From contig NC_051117.1 of assembly GCF_014839805.1 (NCBI RefSeq), positions 8,370,001 through 8,434,000 of the forward strand: 64,000 nucleotides of DNA. The letters are read 5' to 3'. The position numbers and the translations under genes are program-made. Source of the DNA: Manduca sexta (lineage: Eukaryota > Arthropoda > Insecta > Lepidoptera > Sphingidae). The number at the start of each line of letters is the position of its first letter. Position 1 is the stretch's first letter. The notes beneath the pieces were generated by a model. That model was not told the DNA's origin and did no database searches. It saw only the letters and a list, made by a program, of their open reading frames with translations. Below are positions 40,001 to 52,000 of the stretch, piece after piece.

Positions 40001-43000
40001 ATAATTGGACAACTCTCGAACATTCTAGAAATCTACATAACTAAATGCAAGTGGCTTTTCAACTGGATAGTTAAATTAACATTTCGTAGAAATTGATTCC
40101 AGACTAAAACCCTTTCTGCTGAGTTTGGTAGGGATTAATGCTATTAAGCTAAAATGGGAGAGGAATCTAGTTAGATATATTCAAGGAGTTATCAATGAAA
40201 GCATGAATTGTCAAAATAATTATCAGTTTAGGGTATGATATGGATTTACATATGCACAAGTATTCCTTTGTCTTTTTTTATTGCTTTGAATGACAAAACG
40301 AGCTTGCCGTCCACCTGATGGATCATTTGTCATTAAAAGCAATAAAAAAAGCTTCAAAATTTACAGAAGTCAGCGTGCCGTGACTGCTATGGTAAAAATG
40401 TTTTTTTTTCTTTATGGCCAGAGAACTTTTTTATGTTTTATATTTACTACGCTATTCTTAATTGCAAATTTATTTTTACTATATCAAAAAAAAAAATGGC
40501 TTCTAGAAGCCAACTGCTGCAACCTTGTTAATCTAAACAAGCCTATAAGTTATAGTACTTACCCCGGGCTATAGGCAAGGCGGAGGGCGGCGTGGGCGCA
40601 GGCTGCTTCACCACGCCCTGCTGCTGCTGTTGCTCTTTGTACTCGTGCCATCGGTAAGTGCTGCGGTATTCAGAATGCAGCTGGAACAATACAAAACAAT
40701 ATGTTAGTTGAAAAGCAAGAATATGGTTTCAAGTATTTTGTCTATTGAGATGTATCATACATGATACATATCAATAGACAATACAGATACATGTATCAAG
40801 TAAGTCGGAAAAAAATTATACCGGAAAACTCCTTCAAGCGAACGAAAGCGCGAGCAAAAGCCAGTAAATAATAATTGAATTATGAGTGATAAAAATCCAC
40901 AATATTTTTATAACAAAACATTTTTCAACAATACCTCAATACTTAACCTCAAATACCTACGACCTGAGGGTTTAACACAAAAGAACTAACGGCGACAAAG
41001 CGATCCAACTTTACAATTGAATTCAGCCAGTTAAAGGATGAAAGGAAAAAACAAAGTCCGTTCTTCCAGCGCTAGCTGGAATTGTCGATATCGACAGTTG
41101 CTGAAGTGTGTAAGTTCGTTACAACTAGTGAAGGGAGATATGAGATGTCGATGGAATTTTGCGATACTTTCGCAATGTGATGCCAGTCGAGGCGTGATAT
41201 TGGTTACAGCGGACGCTGTTTAGACGGGGCCAATCCACCAGCTCGGCAACTTTTAGTTGGTTTACGACAAAGTAGATAACACGTTCATTTTATTTTAAAT
41301 TATTTAATGATGAGCTGCCTCGGTGGCGTAGTTGTATTAACTGCAGTGTTGAGGTCTCGGGTTAGATTCCCGGATCGGCCAAAGTGACATTCGGTTTTTA
41401 TAATTGGATTTTACATAAACGGAAGCCTGCAGGAATCGAGTTATACGGACCCTTTACTATTGGTTTTAAATCAAGCGACCAACAAGCTTTACCTGGTTTT
41501 TGTAATAAAACCAGGTAAAGCTTGTGTAAATGGTATAATTCGACTGGCCAGGAATAATCATCATTTATATCTGTTCTTCACTCCATTTACCATCGAGTGT
41601 AGTATTTTGCCATGTATAAAGAATCCTGAATCAAACATTGATCCAGCCTTCTAAGATGTTGGGAGCGTTGACCTATGAATGGAAATCGATCTTCAGATAC
41701 CCCGAGGGAGTGAAGGCTATCTAGAAACGAAGTACTTAGAGCTCGTTTTCGCTTGGCCAATTTTGCCGTGGAAAATTGTTACGGATTGATTACGGTCCTT
41801 GGCGACGGCAAACATTGACTGACATTTTTTGAGATTAATACAGGGTTTTGACAATGCGTTAATAAACGAAAAATATACTTATCTTCTTAAAAATAAGACT
41901 ACAATAAGTTACAGTAGATGTACCGAAAATTAAAAATGACAGTTTTATAAAATAAATATCCTTAAAAAGTTATTTTAACACGATCTGTGATTGCAGAATT
42001 GTTTAAACAATATTAATACTTATTTATATGTATATCAAAACATCGCGAGGAAACCTGCATACCTGAGAAGTTGTCTATAAGAATTTCGAGCGACTAAGGC
42101 CTAATCTCTCTTTGCAGTAGAGAAGGGTTGTGCCCAGGAGTGGGGCGGCAGATATTTTTATTAATAACGAAAATATTGAAGTCCCTAATTATGCAAATTC
42201 GGTAATATTACAGCAATTAAATTACTTATAATACAATTACATCTAAGTGTTTTATTAATATTAAAAAGTAGAAAATTTGTGATGATTTTGTGTGTTACAA
42301 GATATAAACGCATAAACCACTGAACGGAGTTGGATGGGTTTTAACAAATAGACCATGTTCTAGATTAATATATAGGATAATTTTATCCCGGAAAACTACA
42401 ATGGGACTACAATAGCTGGTGGGCCCGCAAGAGAAACCTAGTAGTTAGTACAATCAACAAATATGATTAAAAGTCAGTCACTATGATTGTAGAGTGTAAA
42501 ACACACGATTTGCATCACGACGTGTCAATAAGAGAGAAGTCAACGACACTGCGAAACATGTACCACGCTCTGTTGGTGCGAAAAATCACAATTTCTAACG
42601 CATGGTGTTTGAAAATTGACGTTATGCTAATAGGAAAGAATAGACCTTGCTATACCGGAACTGATGGGTAAAATTGAGATGTCATAGAATAGTGATGCGT
42701 GTTTAATATTTAAGATTTGAGTCAAGGGCATCACTACGGGTGGGTAGGGAGGTGCAGCTGCCCACCCCCCCTGAAGGTTCTAAAACTGGAATGAATTCAC
42801 CAATTCCATTCTGCTAGATACTCAGTAGAAAAACCTCAGTATTGCAGTCGTACTGCTATACAACTAGTCCATCTAGGTATTTTATGGTAAAATATAAAAT
42901 ATAAAATGCATATTGAAAGTATTCATTATGCAGACACGCAATAAGACGAACGAAACCACGGCGGTCAATCTCAACGGAGACCAGCCAGGAACGGGAGATA

Positions 43001-46000
43001 TTATAGTGCACAAGTGTTAGCGCAATACACAAGCACTCTCTGTTCCTTCACTCTCATAGTTCGGTGAGACGGCAACCGTCCTGACCGGAGAGAGATCAGG
43101 CGCAGGACTATCTGCTTTACATACTTTCCGAAGCATAAAGCTATCACAGCGCTAACTTCCTGACTTCGAGCTGCGACTAAATAATTTTTAAGATGAAAAA
43201 ACGCAGTCACTTATTTATGGCCTGACTCGGTATCGGAACCCAGGACCTCAGCGCAGTAGTTGTACTCGTATCAGGTAAGCATTACAACTAAACCGAGGTA
43301 GTTAAATCATAATAGATATTTTACTACCACTAGAGAAACGAAAGGAACAAAAATTACATTATTTATACCGCGGGCATTAAAAGTAAAGTCATGTTTTATA
43401 ATTTCCGCAATCGACGGCTACATAAAGGCGTTGGCACACTGTACGTAATTTATTTTGCGGATTTGATTGTCGACGTGCTTCGGCCTCATATTAGGCACTG
43501 CTGACCCTGGATTACACGAGCGTGATGAATCTTTTAGGGCTTCTTACCGTTACCACAAACGGCAATTATAGTCGAATATTTTTCATTTACATATATTGGG
43601 TCGGTTGTGAGAGTCATTGATATTACATTTAATTAAATATAAAAAGCCATAGTCAGTGTATAAGTATTTAATATTTATATTCTAGTTAGAAAGACAATGT
43701 AGCCAGTGAACTACGTAATGTAAATTAAGCCTTAATGTTTGACGTCAAAGTGCATTATTTAGTAGTTCAATGAATCAATAAATTTGTATTGCAAATATGA
43801 GTACATTATTTTATGTATATGGTATTTTATAATAAAGTATCTTGTCATACTGAGAAAAAAATATATATATTTAAATATATAAAATTACCTCTTTATAGAC
43901 CCTTAAACTGACATAATATGCTTTAGCAGTAATGATATATTATAATCTGTCACAGCAGTTACAATGTATTGCTCAAACTTATTCTTGTAAATATTTTTTA
44001 ATATGGTAGTTAGTTTGTAATTTAATGTACTGAATGATGTATATATTCAACTCTATAGGCATTTACTATCATGCTACTTGTCTCGATATTCCTTTTTAAA
44101 AATAGAAATAGCTACGATCGCCCTCCAATTTGATTTAACGCGCGTTTTTGAATAACAAGTGTAAAAGGTCCCTTACGCCGCATGACCATTGTAATGAAAA
44201 AGGAACAGAAATTAAACCACAATGTCATTTAGTCAGACAAAAGGTTAAATTTATTTTATATTTTATTACCGGTTTGTGATTTCAGTGGATGCTGAATTTT
44301 GTTCTTAATTTATTATAAATTCCTTGGTGATGTATTTAAACTATGCGGTACATTTACAGCGCTGAAATCCTAGGTTCGAATCCCAGGTCATCAATGAAAT
44401 TGGATTTTTCTGTGCAGTATCAACTCGGAGTCTAGAATTTGTGATATGCCAATAGTTTCGCCATCACATCATGGGACGGAATACCCAAAGCGATAAGTGT
44501 GTTCTCTAGTTGCGCGTCTGCCTTCGGGAAAAAAAGGCGTGAGTGTGCGTGTAATACGTATTTTACCTGATAACAAATGATCACCGATACTTACAATACC
44601 AGGGAAATGACGGGAATTTGGATACCTTACCGGATTTTAAGATAGAAACATTTTGTTCCAGCGCCTCATGTCTTATTTATTTAAATTTTATGTAGGTCTA
44701 GGACTAGGATTTAATATAGGATAGAACTTTAAGTCCAACTGTATACATCTAGTATACAGTTGGACTTAAAGTCCGATCTCAAACCTAAGTCCCCTGTGAC
44801 CATGAAAGCTGCAGTCTTCGAAACGTCTGGATAAGATTAACATAAAAAACATCGAAAAAATCCGAAATATATTTTTTTTTCAGCGCAAACAACGTGCTAA
44901 CATAAGAAATCATTATAAATAATTAAATTAATATTGCTGACGTAATCACTGTTCAGACCTCCCCATATCATCAAAAATAAGTAAACCATAGACCCCTCCC
45001 TACTTATGAACGCCCCCTAACAATACAAACCCTTATATAACTGCATTTTTAAAACATTTTTTAGTCCAAGGTTTACGTACAACGTTCTAGACTATTCTAT
45101 TCAAACACCGCAAAAACAAACATAGCTGAAACAAGCTGGGACTGTAACAAAGAGAATTCCAGAATATAAAGGCGGCATTACAGTTCCACGCTTAGGGTTG
45201 TCACGCTTGCATGATAAATTAACGTATAAGAGAAAGTTCTCCGACATGTGGTTGTATTTTTTTTATGTTTTTATGACGTTTCTTTTTTATATTTTGATGT
45301 TACGACATATACTATTGTTATTTTTTATTGTAAAGTTTCTTTGACATTCGGTTGTTTTTTTAATGTTTTAAGGGGGTTTATTTTTTATGTTTTGATGTAA
45401 CGAGATATACTATTATTTTTTTACATTGAAAATAAAAGAGTTTTGTTTAAAATTTCAATGGTTATAAATTATTAAAAACGATTTAACACATTTGCCAGGG
45501 GTACCCAAAGTAAGCTAGGCCTGTACTTTGGGATACCAGGAATAAATTATACTCAGGATAGGCCTGTATCTTGGGATACCAGGAACAAATTAAATAAGTA
45601 GTATATAACATAATTTAGTTTTCTATGATTTCTTTGCTTGGTGATTACTACTAGTGGTATATAAAATACGCAAAAAAGATGGATGAGATAAATATGTGTA
45701 ACAATATTTTGTTATACTTATTTCGTTACGTAGGTACATTTATTCTGAGAAATACTCATATTTTTATTGCAATTGAATCACGATACAGCTCGCCTGATCG
45801 TAAATGATATAACCGCCCATAAACAGTAGCAACACCATTCAGAATGTGGCAATATAAAGCATTGTAAGAGTCTCCACCGCGCGTCATGCTATATTTTATA
45901 TCCGCCCGGATAGCGACCACCATACACAAGGTGTTAAAACCCGCCATAGTGGCCCACACAAATGTCGCGTTACGGGATCAGCCTGTGTATATCCGGTTCC

Positions 46001-49000
46001 AACAGGCCGGCATAATTGTGTCGACCGTCGACGGGCAATCACCTCTCCTCAATTTACATGCTATTGGACCCCAAACCGCTTACCATCATGTACAGTGGAG
46101 TCACTTTGTCGCTCCCGTAAAAAAAAATCTGATACATAAGACACAAATTCTATATATCTTTGTAACAAGAAATAAAGGCGGTATTCAAAGGTATACTTCG
46201 CGTGACAGCCCTACGCATCTTATGTCAACTTTTGGAAACAACAGCCCTCGTCTAATTACACTAGTCGTAAAAAACTGACTTCAAAGTGCCAAAAATAGGG
46301 ATGACGCGCGTTTTTATCGATTAACGAAATCGGAGTATCGAGAGCGCGCTTTACGATGTGTCATGAATTATTCTAGATAGTGGAACATTCAGGAGTTTGG
46401 AATGGGTTTATGGTTTTATTTGTGGGGTGGATGGGATCTGTTATTGTTTCCAGATGGTGATTAGGTAATAAAATAAATCGATAAATAAATAACATCGACT
46501 TATGACTTTAGATTTACGAATTATTATAATTGAAGTATAGTAGATCTTTTTATTTAATTTGTATGGTGATCACTATAATGGCGCTACAATTAAAAAACAA
46601 GACAGTAGTTTTAAAGTTTGTGTGTCAAGGCCGGTATTTTATGCAAGTGTTCAGTCTTGCAAGTCTTTTATTTTAATAATAATATTTGGTAAATCAGAGG
46701 TGTGTGCCCTTGGGATTTGAACTGGCGGACATTCGTCTCGACAGTCCGTTTCACAACCAACTAGGCTGTCGCTGCCTAAACCTGCATACCTGAGAAAATC
46801 TCTATCGGAATTTTCGAGGGTGTGTGAAGTCTTCCAATCCGCACTAAGTCCTAATCCCTCTCAGTAGTAGAGAAGCCCCGTGCCCATCAGTGGGACAGTA
46901 TACACCGTGACTTTATAGTCGTTTTGGAACCGAAAAATTTGAATTCTATATCAATAGTAGAAGTGAAAAAAAATATCAGTTTAATAAAATTAAAACATTT
47001 TTTTTAACATTAAAATGAATACTCGTTTCCGAATAATAAATGAGAACTCGTGGTAACGCCACTACAAACAATACGATCGGTCCCATTCATAACTAAGCGG
47101 CAAAATATTCTTAAAAAAAATAGGTACAAAGAGCCCGCCGCGCCACGTCGCGTCGTCGCCAATCACGTGCACCCCCCTGATGTACCTATACCAGGGCACG
47201 GCGAGCGCATACACTCCCGCGCACCCCCGCCCGCCGCGCCGTCCTTCAGTCAGTAATACGACAACACGCGCGCGATTAGGCTGTTTTGATTTCGTAGCCA
47301 TGCGAAAATGAGTCGTCAGTATTCAATATTCAAACGTGGAGTATTTGTCAATGGTTCAGCTATACGCTGTTGCAAAGTAAGTACAATTTGGAAGAGGTTA
47401 GGCGGTGGTACTCCCAGCCGGATCATTTGAATGCGCTGCGACTTCACGGGATCGAAACTCCTCAAGTTCAATTCACTCCCACTATCTTGGCTGCACCCCA
47501 GCGCCTTTTCCACGGATTATGCAAGTACAGTGCCTGCCCACCTCAACAATGAGTTTTGTGACCTATGGATTGGCCGCGGCGGCCCCGTGGCTTGGCCGGC
47601 GTGAAGCCCGGAGTGAGCACCCTTTGATTTTGTCTTGTGGTGAAAAATAAAAAGACCCGTGTTTTTCCGGGAACACAAAACATGTGACGAGTTACGTAGT
47701 GCGATAGTGGACGCCTTTAACCGAGTGAAAAGTGACAAACACATTGCGAAAGCTTAAATACAATAACTCAAAACGTGAACGTTTGTGTATCGAACGCGGC
47801 GGAGAGCATTTCGAGCAGTTGCTTAATGCTTCGTTACAGGGAAGTGTAAATAGGTAATTTGTAAATAAACTGTTTAGGTATGTAAGTTGATTATTTTGTA
47901 AATAGCTCCAATTTTTTAAATACGCCCGAAATACTCATAGTTCGCTCGCGCTATTTATTTTTATTACTTAGACAATAAATTAAGTAGGTATTTTATTGTA
48001 AAGTAATGCTTTCATAAAGTAGGTATTTCCGACGGTCCTAAGCCCGTGTAAAGTATGGAGGAGAAATTGGAGTATCCATTTACTTATTTAATTGTGATTT
48101 TGAATAAATTTAATAATGCTTGTTCTTCCAAAGTGAAAATGAAAAAATCAAAAAACAATTGCGTTCGTGCCTCGTATCAACTGATTCAAGATGTGAAATA
48201 GGTACATAGCGTAATGAGTTGTGATGTGATATTATCCCTGATACAATCAATACCATCACCATGATAAAGCATTTAATTTAAAGGTGGTAGTGTAGGTACT
48301 AGTTTTTAAATCAAGGAACTCTGGAACCGCGCGCGCGTCTTATCGCTCTTGGTAGGTATCAGCTGACACACTTTGGTAGTGTGCGTCGTTTGTGAATAGA
48401 TCGTCGCGGCGTTACTATAAAATCAATATCAAACTCGAACGAGTGAAAAATATTATTTGGATTATTTTTTTAATATAGACCGTAGAATTTATTCACTATT
48501 TTTTCTTGGTTCTACAAACTGTTCTAAGTAACCACGCTTCGGTTCCAAAACGACTATAAAGTCACGGTGTATAATACAGGGCTGATATTATATATTTGGT
48601 TTCTGTCCTTTTTATATATTTTGTTTTCCGTGTGTGCAATAAAGAGTTTTTGTATTGTATTGTCTTCATAAAACGGTATTAAAATCAGAAACCTAAGATG
48701 CAATAGCGGTAGAAATAGACAAAACGATGCCTATAACCAGTTGTACTTAAATATACGAATGAATGACGACAATACAATCTAAACACTGACCTCTAGCGGG
48801 CAAATGGTGCCATCGGTCATACGCCATGCTGTAATGCGCAATTTCACCAAAATCAGGTCATTAGATTAGTGTGCCGATGGACTTAAAGTCGGTTTGAGTA
48901 CACACACTGCAGAATTCCGCAGCATGAATAGACCAAACAATAATTATTCACCAGTAACTTTAAACCAGGGATAATTCTATTAAGGCTGATGAGATGCAGG

Positions 49001-52000
49001 TACAAAACCCAAGGAATATCTTTGATTTTTCGAGCTACAATTGATTAATTAATATTTTTTTTTTTTTATTTTATTACACACAAAACAAGTTATAATCGGG
49101 TACGCGTTGTATACAAAGTAGCTTAAAGTTTTTAACATAATTATAACCCAAAACTTGTGTTCTGGAATGGATATTAAGTATTAATTAGATAGCAAATATT
49201 ATGTCAATAAGGTAAGCTCCTATTTATGATTTTGCACGTAATTTTGTATGTAGCGGAAATTTATACAAAAAAAAATCAACATGTCTGAGAATGCTCCTTA
49301 AGTATTTCAAAACTATGTAAAGTCTGCCAACTCACATTGTTCAATGGTGTAGATGCATAAAAATTTTACGACGTATTGAGTAACCTAATTTTGAATTCAG
49401 TTAAAACCTTTTGAAGCGTTTTAAAAGTACACACGCTTCGAACTGAACACCTCCTATTTACAATCGGTTAATAGCAAATACTTGCTATAGATGTTGCCTC
49501 AAACCCGCAAACCCGTCGGGTAAATTCGCCAGACATACATCGTTAGCCTTGGACCGGCAGCGGGCTGCGATGCGTGTAATACGTTGGAGTTTGCTCTTGA
49601 GTGCTTGAATTGCCTTCAAATTGCATGTATGAGTTTACGCTCTTACTTTTTCGTCTGGAAACGTCTTGGTATGAAGGTTTTTTGCGGGGGATTTGGGACC
49701 CTAACGTTAGGAGATAAGGGATAGCAACTTTTGTAATGTTGTAAGTTATTGTGTTGTGCTTTTCCGAAATAGGATGTTTAGCCTCGTAATAATTAGGCTT
49801 TATTACTTTTACATAATGTTAGCATATTGGCCATTAGTGGCATCAAAAATTATAGGTACCAGTTATATAGTTTAACCTTAGGTTAGCTGACTCTTTAGTT
49901 TTTCCTTCTTAAAAGGAACAAGATCGATTGGCTTCCATTTATTTTGTGTATTTTACATAATTTGGTACCGACTGTAAATTTTTCAAAAATACCTTATATT
50001 ATTTTACACTTTCATAAGAACATTTTCCTTTACAAGGTGATTTTACATTAAAAATATTTGGTCGATATAATTTTGAAAATTAAACTATTTTTCAAATTTT
50101 TTCGCGGTTTTACTATTTAAGTTTTCTCCCGACGTTTCCTAACAAAAAATAGTCTAAATTTAATGTCTAAATTCGTGAAAACATAAGAAATCATTATGAA
50201 ATAGTTTTTACTACCCAACACTAAATCCAATGTTATCGATAAGTCATCACTACCCTCTCATATCCAAGGCGGTTTTCGTATTGGAACCGCAATATTCGAG
50301 ACTGTTCCACCCTCCCTCCCCCCCTCTACGGTATTACACTTAAAGTTCAAACACAGCACTACCGTATCCGAGGTTCTGTTTGGGTTATTGAGTGTAGAGC
50401 TATTGGGATCCATTCGTGTGTACTCGTACCTACTCGTATTAGACTAAATAAGTCGTAATATTTTTAAAAGTCAGTGATGCATGAGAACTAGTAATGTTAG
50501 AGGTCCATACAACGCAGATAGTTATGGATGTGAACTTTCGTGTCTCTTTGGATACGCATAAAATGATTAACCAAATTATATATTTGCATTACAGGTCCTA
50601 AATTGAAGTAAATTTTTATCCAACTGTCAAAGAGAGGATGGTCTCCATTCGTGTTTATATTTATGTATTTACTCTGATTACTGAGACATTTGCGGGCGAA
50701 TTTGCGTAATTCCTTTTTTATTTATGAAGGTAGGTTTCCTAAAAGGTCCCATCATATACAAATTTCTAAGATTGATGTTTTTTTTACCTAGAGATCTTCG
50801 TTAAGCAACGACTTGGCTGTGCTCTGGCATTGCTGTAATCCATGGGCGTCGAATGCTGCTCCCCATCAGGCGAACCGCTTGTTCGTTTGCGCAATAAACC
50901 GAAAAAAAACTTATGCCCATCTGAGTCGTGTTTTAAAATGTTTTGGACATATAGCGCGACGAAAACCAGACAACTTGGAAAAGTTGTTGCTCACCGCCAA
51001 TATCGGATTTAGATAACCAAGAGGGCGTTATCCGAATAGCTGGTCAAAGGTCGTCAACTCCCGACATATGCCAATGACCAAAGCAGTGCACCAAGCCGAA
51101 GATCGCGCTTCGTGGAGAAGATTGCTGCTGACCTTGGACGGGATCACGATCCTCAGTAATGAGGGGCCGATTGAAGAGAGTAATAAGTTTAGAGTAATTG
51201 ATACTCTAGCAGACAAATGCAAAAGGGAAACCAGTGAATCCAAAAACACTTAAGCAGTACGTGAGGCAGTTACGTTCTAAATAATGGCGTTGCGAATGTG
51301 GCATGAATCACGAAACAGTGATGGCGTGCTTTCGATTTTGGGTTTCGTCATAAACATGAACTAATGTTATTCAATACCTAGTAAGAAGATATGTAGTAGA
51401 AAGTAGAACTGAAATATAAACTGATTATGCACACGGTTTTGTCACTCAAGGGCTAGGCAGAGGTACAGGGCACCCACTTTCGCCTGTGTGTTAGTCCCGG
51501 ATACAAATTTTAGAAACCAGGTTGATACTGATCAAAAATTTATTAAAGTAATGGCAATACTCGAAATAAAAGTACGTTTGTCCACTATTCAAAGATAATA
51601 GTAGTGGTGAGGCTACGTCTAGAAAACTAACTGCTTCAAAAAGCAAACTATTGCATATATTGAAAAATAACGTTTTTTGCTGATGGTAGGATATATTTAA
51701 CAGTCACCCGAAAAACGACGACCACCACAGTACACAAGGTGTCAAAACTCGACATAGTGGCTCACGTAAGTGTGTCGCGTTCCGGAATCAGTCTGTGTAT
51801 ATCCGTTTCCAACAGGCCGGCCTAATTGTGTCGACTTCCGAGGGTCATAAATCTCTCGTCAGTCGACATTTTGTTGGACCCCTTTCCAATTATCATCAGA
51901 TGCAGTACAAAAAGACACATTACCGCAAGTTAAATTACTTTATTCTTAAACACTTAAATGGTTTAAGATTCATCGTTTCGTTTCTGCATATGTAAGCAAG

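Larger units (their letters stand above)
36772..40562. other. MDM1 intron 2
   Basis: Contains a short hairpin (36991-37019), a family B SINE (37259-37508), a 121-codon minus-strand frame (38685-39050) and an RTE-type 3' end (39235-39433). The rest is AT-rich and unassigned. Confidence 0.55.

Noticed and set aside
43858..43882. AT microsatellite (TATATATATT...)
   Set aside because: Short and unremarkable in DNA of this composition.
45886..46278. 130-codon open frame in repeat family A
   Set aside because: Other copies do not keep the frame, and the last part of the frame runs out of the repeat into unrelated DNA.
47308..47376. ATG followed by 23 codons and a GTAAGT donor, resembling a first coding exon
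   Set aside because: It lies inside the Tc1/mariner-like element and overlaps transposase remnant sequence in another frame; no partner exon was found.
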